A stretch of DNA of 18,395 bases from JANMEX01 sp031422915. Lineage in GTDB: Bacteria > Pseudomonadota > Alphaproteobacteria > Rhizobiales > Rhizobiaceae. A program made the translations under genes and the position numbers. Location: NCBI GenBank assembly GCA_031422915.1, contig JANPEK010000180.1, positions 1 through 18,395 of the forward strand. Reading direction: 5' to 3'. Below, one piece after another: positions 7,114-13,344 of the stretch; within the stretch, counting starts at the first letter, position 1; every line of letters begins with the position of its first letter. The notes below the pieces were generated by a model. It saw nothing but the letters and a program-made list of their open reading frames with translations, did no database searches and had not been told where the DNA came from.

Positions 7114-8091
7114 ATGAGCGGTGACAATCCCTACAGCGGCGTTTCGGGCTATGGCTCGAGCCAGTACAATCAACAAGCGGCAGAGCAGCCTGTCGTCACT
7201 GAGACCGTCGCAATCACTGGCGGACATGTCAAAGATACCTCGACACAGGCGTTTCCGCAGGATGTGATCGCCGAATCGCGCAAGCAGCCGGTGCTGGTCG
7301 ATTTTTGGGCACCCTGGTGCGGTCCGTGCAAGCAGCTGACACCGGTCATTGAGAAAGTTGTCAATTCGTCCGGCGGGCGCGTCAAGCTGGTGAAGATGAA
7401 CATTGACGATCATCCGGCAATTGCCGGTCAACTGGGTATTCAATCAATCCCGGCGGTCATTGCTTTCAAGAACGGCCAGCCGGTCGACGGGTTCATGGGT
7501 GCGATCCCCGAGGCAAAAATCCGCGAGTTTGTCGACAAAGTCGCCGGGCCGGACAAAAGTGCGGTAGATACCGCAGCGGCACTGGTTGCGGCAGCAGATT
7601 CGCTGAATGCCGGTGACATCGAAGGCGCGCTGCACGTGTTCTCCGCCATTGCCGCGCAGGATCCTGACAATGAGAAAGCGCTCGCAGGTCTTGCAGAATG
7701 TCTCATTGCCGTTGGCGACATTGCGCAGGCACGCGATGTTTTGGCGACAGTGCCGGAGGCCAAACGCAAGGCGGCAGAGGTCATTGCTGCGCAAACCAAG
7801 ATCGAGCTGCACGAAAAAGCCGCTGAGATCGGCGACCCGCGCGCACTGGAAGCCAGGCTTGCCGCAAATCCGAAAGATCATCAGGCGCGGTTCGACCTTG
7901 CCATGATTCTCAATGCCCAAGGCTCCCGCGACGAGGCGGCTGACCATTTGCTCGCGATCATGAAGGCTGATCGCACGTGGAGCGACGATGGCGCGCGCAA
8001 ACAACTGGTGCAATTGTTCGAGGCTTGGGGCCCGATGGACCCGTCCACGCTGACCGCGCGGCGCAAACTCTCCGGACTTTTGTTCTCTTGA
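7114..8091 (+). CDS. cnoX: CnoX-like chaperedoxin: thioredoxin domain plus TPR
   Basis: A 325-residue cytosolic protein. Residues 1-36 form a Gly/Tyr/Gln-rich, probably disordered tail. Residues 37-150 are a thioredoxin fold with the active site WCGPC at 68-72 and the cis-proline at Ile112-Pro113. Residues from about 160 to the end are helical repeats with TPR-like spacing, as in YbbN/CnoX. The family acts as a holdase that passes clients to GroEL and, when the CxxC is intact as here, can also reduce disulfides. E. coli CnoX lacks the full CxxC, while alphaproteobacterial members are reported to be redox-active. The start at 7114 has GGAG 8 bases upstream. It lies 34 bases after the proX-like gene and 75 bases before the Lon-N gene, so one operon is likely. 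Confidence 0.92.
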   Translation: MSGDNPYSGVSGYGSSQYNQQAAEQPVVTETVAITGGHVKDTSTQAFPQDVIAESRKQPVLVDFWAPWCGPCKQLTPVIEKVVNSSGGRVKLVKMNIDDHPAIAGQLGIQSIPAVIAFKNGQPVDGFMGAIPEAKIREFVDKVAGPDKSAVDTAAALVAAADSLNAGDIEGALHVFSAIAAQDPDNEKALAGLAECLIAVGDIAQARDVLATVPEAKRKAAEVIAAQTKIELHEKAAEIGDPRALEARLAANPKDHQARFDLAMILNAQGSRDEAADHLLAIMKADRTWSDDGARKQLVQLFEAWGPMDPSTLTARRKLSGLLFS

Positions 8092-8166
8092 GGCGCTTAA
8101 TCGACAAAATGCTTGAGTTTGGCGAAGCCCGCCCCATGTTTGGATGGAAGCTTTGAGGTCAGTTCC

Positions 8167-8817
8167 ATGCGGGTCGGCAATTGTTCATATGTGAATGCAA
8201 GTGACATACCGGATACAATCCCGGTGTTTCCGCTGTCTGGCGCTTTGCTGCTGCCAGGCGGGCAAATGCCGTTGAACATCTTTGAACCGCGCTATCTGGC
8301 GATGATCGATCATGCGCTGGCGGGCGACCGGCTCATTGGAATGGTGCAGCCAGCGCTTGACGGCAATGAGAACGGGCTGTGCAAGGTCGGCTGCATTGGC
8401 CGCATTTGTTCCTATACCGAGACTGGCGACGGCCGCTACCACATCACGCTGGCAGGTGTCTGCCGCTACCGGATCATTGAGGAAACATCAGCCAAGGCCC
8501 CTTGGCGGCAGGTGCGCATTTCGCCATTTCTGGCCGATCTGGAAACGCCGGACGGCAAAGAGGTTGACCGCACCTCGCTTCTGAAAGCATTCAAATCCTT
8601 TCTGGACGCAAACAGCATGGATGCAGACTGGGAAAGCGTCAACCGCGCTGACAACGTCATGCTGGTCAACGCCTTGTCGATGATGTCACCTTACGGACCA
8701 GCGGAGAAGCAGGCGCTCCTTGAGGCGGCAGACCTGAAGGCCCGCGCCGAAACGCTTGTCGCACTCACCGAAATCATGCTGGCCCGCAACGGTGATACGG
8801 GAACGACGCTGCAATAG
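8167..8817 (+). CDS. Lon N-terminal (substrate-binding) domain protein
   Basis: A 216-residue protein made of a Lon-N/PUA-like domain followed by helices. The signature is IPVFPLSGALLLPGGQMPLN then IFEPRYLAM near residues 18-45, then IGMVQP, GCIGRI and the YHITLAGVCRYRI segment. It lacks the Lon ATPase and protease domains, which is normal for this stand-alone family in alphaproteobacteria. Its role is poorly defined; it may bind unfolded or specific protein segments. The frame is open from a TTG at 8113, but the ATG at 8167 is preferred because GAGG lies 8 bases upstream and the family begins with M-x-VGN. It sits between the cnoX-like and Trm112-like genes, consistent with a protein-quality/translation operon. 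Confidence 0.9.
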   Translation: MRVGNCSYVNASDIPDTIPVFPLSGALLLPGGQMPLNIFEPRYLAMIDHALAGDRLIGMVQPALDGNENGLCKVGCIGRICSYTETGDGRYHITLAGVCRYRIIEETSAKAPWRQVRISPFLADLETPDGKEVDRTSLLKAFKSFLDANSMDADWESVNRADNVMLVNALSMMSPYGPAEKQALLEAADLKARAETLVALTEIMLARNGDTGTTLQ

Positions 8818-8919
8818 GGCTGCCCATACCGTTATGCGTTCGTGGTCTGACAGCTCGGAACGTTAAGTCCGGCTTGACGGTGATGGCTTGCGCGGGGCAG
8901 TCTGGCACCTCGTCAGGAT

Positions 8920-9117
8920 ATGCCGATGCCCGAACGAAAACCGCTTGAAATTGATCCAAAACTGCTCGAACTTCTGGTTTGCCCGCTGACCAAGGGTAAT
9001 CTTGCATACGACCGTGAGCGCAACGAACTCGTCTCCAGACTTGCCCGGCTCGCCTACCCTGTGCGCGACGGCATTCCGATCCTGCTGCCGTCTGAGGCGA
9101 GGGTGATTGAAGAGTAG
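8920..9117 (+). CDS. Trm112 family protein (UPF0434)
   Basis: A 65-residue protein with the Trm112/UPF0434 pattern: IDPKLLELLVCPLTKGNL, then ELVSRLARLAYPVRDGIPIL ending in LPSEAR. In eukaryotes Trm112 activates several methyltransferases. The bacterial single-domain relatives keep the fold, and their partners are mostly unknown. Only one Cys is present (in VCPLTKG), so a four-Cys zinc site is absent, as in many bacterial members. The ATG at 8920 follows CAGGAT closely; an in-frame ATG at 8926 has AGGA at a better distance and could be the true start. It lies 102 bases after the Lon-N gene and converges with the next TetR gene after 29 bases. Confidence 0.9.
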   Translation: MPMPERKPLEIDPKLLELLVCPLTKGNLAYDRERNELVSRLARLAYPVRDGIPILLPSEARVIEE

Positions 9118-9146
9118 GCGCTTTGCGAAGGCTGCACCAGACCAAC

Positions 9147-9734
9147 TCAGCGCGCCTCCTGCACCCCAAGAATGCGTGACAGCCGCCGTCCGCTTTCTGC
9201 GATTGCGGAGGCGTCCGACAACGCGTGACCAAGCACGATGCCGCCCTGCCATTCGACAACTGCGGCGCGACCGGCAACAAGCGCCAATGCAGGACGAAGC
9301 CCGGTGCGGCCGGACTCGGCAGAGACAAAGCCGGCAATCAGCGTGAAGACTTCACCGGCTTTTGCAGAAGCAGCAGGTGCATCGGTCCTGAACTCGCGCA
9401 CAGCGGCGGCAACAGGACAGCCATGTGTCAACCGGGCTTTCTGCGAACTGACCAGTCGCTGCGCCAACATTGCAAGCCGCCTGTGCGGATCAGGAGACGC
9501 GGCTGCGATATCGTCGAGCATATCTTGCGTGTCTTCTGCAAAGCCTGAAGCCACCGCATAGGCCACATCGGACTTGGTCTTGAAATAATAGTAGAGATTG
9601 CCAACCGGAATGTCCGCCGCCTTGGCGATGTCTGCAAGACTTGACCTGTGAAAGCCGCGTTGCCAGAAAAGCCGCGCTGCCGACGAGACCAGAGCTTCGC
9701 GGTTTCGCACACCTTTTGCAGGAATTTCACTCAT
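9147..9734 (-). CDS. TetR/AcrR family transcriptional regulator
   Basis: A 195-residue TetR protein. The N-terminal DNA-binding domain has GVRNREALVSSAARLFWQRG and then the HTH SSLADIAKAADIPVGNLYYY followed by FKTKSDV (about residues 30-56). The C-terminal domain contains HGCPVAAAVREF, a GCP motif like that in LmrA/YxaF-type regulators, which usually sense small aromatic or electrophilic compounds. The ATG at 9734 has only a weak GCGAGA Shine-Dalgarno, but the family spacing supports it. A 16-bp dyad lies 12 bases upstream (9747-9762), probably for self-repression. No gene shares its strand nearby. The divergent GNAT gene at 9893 is the only adjacent candidate target. Confidence 0.9.
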   Translation of the reverse strand: MSEIPAKGVRNREALVSSAARLFWQRGFHRSSLADIAKAADIPVGNLYYYFKTKSDVAYAVASGFAEDTQDMLDDIAAASPDPHRRLAMLAQRLVSSQKARLTHGCPVAAAVREFRTDAPAASAKAGEVFTLIAGFVSAESGRTGLRPALALVAGRAAVVEWQGGIVLGHALSDASAIAESGRRLSRILGVQEAR

Positions 9735-9746
9735 TCTCGCGCCGAT

Positions 9747-9762
9747 TCAGTCGATTGACTGA
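9747..9762. promoter_or_regulatory. Candidate TetR operator TCAGTC-gatt-GACTGA
   Basis: Perfect 6-base arms TCAGTC and GACTGA flank a 4-base centre. The dyad begins 13 bases upstream of the TetR start codon in the 158-base gap shared with the divergent GNAT gene. Its size and position fit an autoregulatory TetR site. Confidence 0.55.
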
Positions 9763-9892
9763 TTAGCAGTGCGGCATGGCGGCATTTTTGTAAAGTTTGG
9801 CGGGTGCCGCCCCAGAGCCCCAGATCAACTTTTCTCTTGCGCCCGCCCCAAATCCGGTCTGAATCACAGCCAATCCAAGAGGTACGTCACGC

Positions 9893-10450
9893 ATGATTAT
9901 CAGACCTGCCTGCGAAAGTGACATCACTGATATCACGATGATCTACGAGCACGCGGTGCTTCATGGCACTGGCACCTATGAGCTGGACCCGCCCGATGAG
10001 GCCGAAATGTTGCGCCGGTACCGGCACATTACAGGCAACGGTTTTCCTTGGTTTGCAGCAGAAGAAGCGGGCGTCGTGCTTGCCTACGCCTACGCATCAC
10101 CATTCCGCACGCGCCCGGCCTATCGCTGGGCAATCGAGGATTCGGTTTACGTTGCGCCTGAAGCCAAGGGCAAAGGCACCGGCAAGCTGTTGTTGCAGGC
10201 GCTGCTGGACAGGTGTGAGGCGCTTGGCTTTCACCAGATGATCGCCGTGATTGGCGATGGAAAAGGCAACAAGGGATCGGTGGCGCTGCATCAATCGCTC
10301 GGTTTCAAACTCTCCGGCACAATTGAAGGCTCGGGTTTCAAGTTCGGCCAATGGATCGACACGGTCATCATGCAAAAATCTCTGAACGGCGGGCTGGATC
10401 ACCTGCCGGATCAGGTGAAGTTTCCAGCATCCGACTGGAAAAGCCTTTAG
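9893..10450 (+). CDS. GNAT N-acetyltransferase, phosphinothricin/MnaT-like
   Basis: A 185-residue GNAT enzyme. It starts IIRPACESDITDI and has TGTYELDPPDEAEM, a pattern of the phosphinothricin acetyltransferase/MnaT (YncA) group. The acetyl-CoA pyrophosphate loop is AKGKGTG at 91-97, inside VAPEAKGKGTGKLLLQALLD. NKGSVALHQSLGF marks motif B. Members acetylate the free amino group of phosphinothricin, methionine sulfone/sulfoximine and related small amino acids. Conferral of herbicide resistance cannot be inferred from family membership alone. The upstream AGAGG is about 10 bases from the ATG. Its stop codon overlaps that of the convergent DUF2794 gene. It is divergent from a TetR regulator with a dyad operator in the gap. 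Confidence 0.92.
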   Translation: MIIRPACESDITDITMIYEHAVLHGTGTYELDPPDEAEMLRRYRHITGNGFPWFAAEEAGVVLAYAYASPFRTRPAYRWAIEDSVYVAPEAKGKGTGKLLLQALLDRCEALGFHQMIAVIGDGKGNKGSVALHQSLGFKLSGTIEGSGFKFGQWIDTVIMQKSLNGGLDHLPDQVKFPASDWKSL

Positions 10451-10821
10451 CCTTCAACAAGCCGCAAGCTCTTGTCAAACACGCGGAGGACCGGATCAAG
10501 CTCGTGGCCGCGCTTCAAGATCAGACCATTGGTGTTCACCACGCTGAACGCACCTTGTTTGCGGGCAAGGCGCGGGGTTTTTTCAATTCTGAACAGAGGC
10601 GTTTCGCTGGCGCGCCGGAACACGGAGAACACAGCACAATCCTTGAGACTGTCGATGGCATAGTCTTTCCACTCGCCAGCCGCGACCATCCGTGAATAAA
10701 GATTGAGAATGGCCATCAGTTCCCGGCGATCAAACATGACCGGCATGGCGGACGTCCGTGCCGAATCAAGTGCAATCAGGTTTTGCGCTTCGGGATCGCC
10801 AAGACCCCCGCTATCATCCAT
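10447..10821 (-). CDS. DUF2794 family protein
   Basis: A 124-residue protein of unknown function. The conserved core VMFDRRELMAILNLYSRMVA then AGEWKDYAIDSLKDCAVFSV then FRRASETPLFRIEKTPRLAR matches the alphaproteobacterial DUF2794 family. No signal peptide or membrane segment is visible, and the charged sequence suggests a small cytosolic protein. The frame stays open to 10938, but residues upstream of the ATG at 10821 do not resemble the family. GAGACGG lies upstream of 10821 at a rather long distance, so an internal ATG near the core (MPVMFDRREL) is an alternative. Its 3' end overlaps the GNAT stop by four bases. In rhizobial genomes this family often lies near DUF1223 and acnA, as here (from memory). 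Confidence 0.85.
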   Translation of the reverse strand: MDDSGGLGDPEAQNLIALDSARTSAMPVMFDRRELMAILNLYSRMVAAGEWKDYAIDSLKDCAVFSVFRRASETPLFRIEKTPRLARKQGAFSVVNTNGLILKRGHELDPVLRVFDKSLRLVEG

Positions 10822-11149
10822 CAGCTGCGTCCGTCTCTGTTCTGTTGAGGCAAAAGGTGAACCCTCAATAACGCTTTGGCAAGGTAAAACACGGCGCCAA
10901 TCGGCGAAAACTGGTAGAAAAGCAGCATACGCTGGCAAATTTCAAACTGTTGTACGGGTTGGCAATCAATATAGCGGCATCTTGATTGCAGCATTCTGAG
11001 AATAATCGAACTGCACCCGACCGCGCTTTCGCCGGTGGAGACCCCCCGATTTCACCTGCTTGAAACAAACTGTCGCACGGTGTGATTTGCCGCCACGGAT
11101 TCGCCGCATTTTCGCCAAACCGAAGCCTTGATCGGAAACGACCATTCAA

Positions 11150-11282
11150 TTGTTGCCTGAGACGGTCCGGTTAGCCCAAGCGCCGAACCCCAAGCCCCCC
11201 GCCCTCGGCGCCGAGGCTTACCGGACCACTCTCCGTGTGGCGACACGAAATATCTTGGCCGGCGGTTGCGCCGGCTTTTTTT
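11150..11282 (+). ncRNA. Candidate structured small RNA
   Basis: On the plus strand GGTCCGGTTAGCC (11164-11176) pairs with GGCTTACCGGACC (11215-11227) with one mismatch. Inside it GCGCCGA (11180-11186) pairs with TCGGCGC (11205-11211), giving a nested rod with a C-rich loop. A short GTGT-GGCG-ACAC hairpin follows, then a perfect GCCGGCG/CGCCGGC terminator with seven Ts. No protein gene on this strand needs that terminator. The 5' end is unknown and 11150 is a guess. The layout of a long rod, a small hairpin and a terminator loosely recalls 6S-type RNA (a CCTGAG lies just before the rod), but I could not build the 6S closing stem. A rhizobial trans-acting small RNA is equally possible. SRP RNA, tmRNA and RNase P motifs are absent. 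Confidence 0.42.
11258..11282 (+). terminator. Strong rho-independent terminator, rightward
   Basis: A perfect 7-bp stem GCCGGCG/CGCCGGC with loop GTTG is followed directly by TTTTTTT. The T-run is on the plus strand only, so it acts rightward. It does not serve the DUF1223 gene, which ends leftward at 11288. On that strand the A-run comes before the hairpin. Confidence 0.85.
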
Positions 11283-11287
11283 GGCAC

Positions 11288-12019
11288 TTATGTATCCAAC
11301 CCGGAAACAAGCGCGGCACCAATGATTTCACCCGGAGTGCCTTCTGTCGTTACGCGCTGAAGAATGACGGCGCAGCCATAGCCTTTTTTGGCCAGATATT
11401 CCTTCTTTGGCAGTTCTACGACAAGGCTTTCGCCTTTCCACATGCCAAGCGTCTGCACCTGCATAACCGCATTGCGGTACTCGATCTTCTTTCCACTGTT
11501 CTCGCCACGCTTGATGTCCACAATTTCGCGAGATTCAAACACCACCAGAACCAGATTGGCGTCACCTTTGCCCGTGCCGGCATTCACAACCAACGTGTCA
11601 TTTTTGATCTTTGCCGAAACATCCACGGCAAGACCGCCGGTGCCTGCCGCATCCATCACTTGGAAGACCGCCTCAGGCGACCCTGCCGCGACAACATCCT
11701 TGCCGTTGACGATCATCTGCGGCGTATAGACCTGACGGGAGTTCAAGCTCTTGGCGTAGGCATACTGGCGTTTGGTCGATTCAGGGCTCGAAAACGTGTC
11801 CTTCCAATTCAGGTAATTCCAATAATCGACGTGAAATGCGAGGCCCAGCACATCGCCGCGCATGATGACCTCACCCAAAACCTTGTCCGCAGGCGGGCAC
11901 GATGAACAACTCTGGCTGGTAAACAACTCCACCACGCCGCGCACAGGTTCAGCATGAGCGGAAGGAACACCAGCCAATGCGGCCAACAGGAGTGCGCCAA
12001 GCGCAGCATTTCGTTTCAT
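11288..12019 (-). CDS. Secreted DUF1223 thioredoxin-like protein
   Basis: A 243-residue protein with a cleavable signal peptide (MKRNAALGALLLAALAGVPS then AHA, cut about residue 23), so periplasmic. The mature part starts VRGVVELFTSQSCSSCPPAD, typical of DUF1223, a thioredoxin-fold family with a CSSC motif where thioredoxins have their CxxC. HVDYWNYLNWKDTFSSPEST and VYTPQMIVNGKD (with the cis-Pro position in TPQM) complete the family pattern. The function is not established. A periplasmic disulfide or redox role is plausible from the fold and the Cys pair. The start at 12019 is chosen over 12031 because GAGG lies 6 bases upstream. It is divergent from the third tetR. It ends just beyond the rightward terminator of the candidate small RNA, so the two transcripts converge. 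Confidence 0.9.
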   Translation of the reverse strand: MKRNAALGALLLAALAGVPSAHAEPVRGVVELFTSQSCSSCPPADKVLGEVIMRGDVLGLAFHVDYWNYLNWKDTFSSPESTKRQYAYAKSLNSRQVYTPQMIVNGKDVVAAGSPEAVFQVMDAAGTGGLAVDVSAKIKNDTLVVNAGTGKGDANLVLVVFESREIVDIKRGENSGKKIEYRNAVMQVQTLGMWKGESLVVELPKKEYLAKKGYGCAVILQRVTTEGTPGEIIGAALVSGLDT

Positions 12020-12120
12020 AGCCAACCTCATCTTTCACGATGAACCTAGTCGGCTGCGCTTACAACAGAAAGTCACGTTGCAGTGAGACAGAAGTGCTCT
12101 GCGAGCCGCAAAATCGTGAC

Positions 12121-12149
12121 TTGACAAAACATACCGTTTGGTATGGAAT
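12121..12149 (+). promoter_or_regulatory. Promoter of the tetR-VOC-DUF1428 cluster
   Basis: A perfect TTGACA (12121-12126) is followed after 17 bases by TGGAAT (12144-12149, a 4/6 match to TATAAT). The predicted transcription start is around 12155-12156, at or next to the ATG of the TetR gene. The spacer holds a repressor-like dyad (12130-12145). Confidence 0.6.
12130..12145. promoter_or_regulatory. Candidate TetR operator CATACC-gttt-GGTATG
   Basis: Perfect 6-base arms CATACC and GGTATG flank a 4-base centre. The site fills the -35/-10 spacer and touches the -10 of the TetR promoter. Binding here would block RNA polymerase directly, the usual arrangement for TetR autorepression. Confidence 0.65.
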
Positions 12150-12155
12150 TACGCG

Positions 12156-12842
12156 ATGGAACAATCGCAACCCAAGCTGCACAAGTCGCGCCAGAAGATT
12201 TTGGATGCAGCGGTACGACTGATCCGAATGAAGGGTTATGCGGCGACCTCGGTGGATGATCTGTGTACCGAGGCAGGTTTGACCAAAGGCAGCTTCTTTC
12301 ATCACTTCAAGGACAAGGAAGCGCTTGGCGTGGCCGCAGCGCAGCACTGGACGGCGATGACCGCGCCATTGTTCGAGGGCGCGCCGTACCATGGCGGAGC
12401 ATCGGCACTTGAGCGCGTTTTTGCGTACATTGATTTCCGCAAGTCGATCATAAGGGGCGAACTGGCGGATTTCACCTGTCTTGCCGGAACGATGGCGCAG
12501 GAGCTGCACACGTCGCACCCGGCTGTCGCGCGGGCAAGCGGTGATGCAATTACCAGCCATGCGGCAACGCTGGAAGCGGACATTCAGGCGGCAATGGAGG
12601 AAAGCTGCAAGACATTCGGCTTCAGCGCCGAAAGCCTTGCAATCCATACGCAAGCGGTGCTGCAGGGCGGTTTCATTTTGGCAAAATCGACAGGCGACCT
12701 CGACCACGCGCGGGACGCTGTCGATCACCTGCGTCGCTATATCGAATTGCTGTTTCAAGACCGCAGCGTGGCACCAGCCGTCTCACGCGTTCAACACGAC
12801 AGTCCATTGGCTGACAACAAAAACCCGGGAGAACGAACATGA
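12156..12842 (+). CDS. TetR/AcrR family regulator heading the VOC/DUF1428 cluster
   Basis: A 228-residue TetR protein. The N-terminal domain has KSRQKILDAAVRLIRMKGYA and the HTH TSVDDLCTEAGLTKGSFFHH followed by FKDKEALG (residues 31-58). The rest is an all-helical ligand and dimer domain. The start at 12156 is chosen over a TTG at 12138, because the latter lies inside the operator dyad and upstream of the predicted transcription start. There may be no leader at all; the only Shine-Dalgarno-like bases are GGAA about 7 bases upstream. Its TGA overlaps the ATG of the first VOC gene (ATGA), so the two are translationally coupled and co-transcribed. It probably represses itself and the downstream genes until a small ligand binds. 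The C-terminal 20 or so residues are polar and probably flexible. Confidence 0.92.
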   Translation: MEQSQPKLHKSRQKILDAAVRLIRMKGYAATSVDDLCTEAGLTKGSFFHHFKDKEALGVAAAQHWTAMTAPLFEGAPYHGGASALERVFAYIDFRKSIIRGELADFTCLAGTMAQELHTSHPAVARASGDAITSHAATLEADIQAAMEESCKTFGFSAESLAIHTQAVLQGGFILAKSTGDLDHARDAVDHLRRYIELLFQDRSVAPAVSRVQHDSPLADNKNPGERT

Positions 12843-13306
12843 CCAACGCCATCCGCACCTGCCTCTGGTTCCGCGACGGTCGCGGCCAAGAAGCCGCCGC
12901 TTTCTACTGCGCGCTCATCCCCGGCAGCAAGGTCGAGCGGACCTTCACCGGCGATGCCGGGCAGGGAACCTTCTCCGTGATCGATTTCACGCTGGGCGGC
13001 GTGCCCTACCAGATCCTCGACGCCGGACCACATTTCATGCTGTCAGAAGCGGTCTCGATTTCGGTTGAGACGCCGGATCAGGCGGAGACGGACCGGCTGT
13101 GGGCGGCGCTGACCGCAGATGGCGGCAGCGGGAGCGTTTGCGGCTGGCTGAAGGACCGCTACGGCGTGTCATGGCAGATATTCCCCAAGCGCCTGACGGA
13201 ACTGACGCTGAGCTCTGACAAGAAGGTTTCCGAACGGGCGATGGCGGCGATGATGAAGCAGGGCAAAATCGATATTGCTGCAATCGAGGCGGCCGTAGCG
13301 GGCTGA
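12839..13306 (+). CDS. VOC superfamily protein, PhnB-like glyoxalase fold
   Basis: A 155-residue protein of the PhnB-like/3-demethylubiquinone methyltransferase-like branch of the vicinal oxygen chelate superfamily. Visible pattern: RTCLWFRDGRGQEAAAFYCA then LIPGSKVERTF, a VIDFTLGGVPYQILDAGPHF stretch, and near the C-terminus CGWLKDRYGVSWQIFPKRLT. The branch name does not mean ubiquinone chemistry; most members have no proven substrate. The usual VOC metal ligands are not obvious, and members of this branch often lack a complete set. GGGAG lies 8 bases before the ATG, which overlaps the TGA of tetR. It is followed after 38 bases by a second VOC gene. The cytosolic small-molecule binding or detoxifying role is inferred. 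Confidence 0.9.
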   Translation: MTNAIRTCLWFRDGRGQEAAAFYCALIPGSKVERTFTGDAGQGTFSVIDFTLGGVPYQILDAGPHFMLSEAVSISVETPDQAETDRLWAALTADGGSGSVCGWLKDRYGVSWQIFPKRLTELTLSSDKKVSERAMAAMMKQGKIDIAAIEAAVAG

Positions 13307-13344
13307 TCACTGCCGCTCAATAGTGTTCGACAAGGAGTGAAACC

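Larger units (their letters stand above)
10822..11287. other. Gene-free region with a structured element
   Basis: This 466-base stretch between the DUF2794 and DUF1223 genes (both on the minus strand) has no convincing coding frame. Frames that stay open here give low-complexity Arg/Pro-rich translations with no ribosome-binding sites. Its right half holds a long imperfect inverted repeat (11164-11227), a small GTGT/ACAC hairpin (11236-11247) and a strong rightward terminator (11258-11282). Together these suggest a plus-strand small RNA. The left half presumably holds the promoter of the DUF2794 gene, but no clear boxes are visible. Confidence 0.55.

Noticed and set aside
9799..9811. GGCGG-gtg-CCGCC hairpin upstream of the GNAT gene
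   Set aside because: The stem is perfect, but there is no T-run on either strand and no gene end nearby, so it is not called a terminator. GC-rich DNA gives such hairpins by chance.
10865..11149. 94-residue minus-strand frame upstream of DUF2794
   Set aside because: Arg/Ser/Cys-rich composition, no recognisable motif and no ribosome-binding site; it looks like chance open frame.
11150..11905. Long plus-strand open frame across the small-RNA region and DUF1223
   Set aside because: It runs antisense to a clear secreted DUF1223 gene, crosses the terminator hairpin and has no Shine-Dalgarno.
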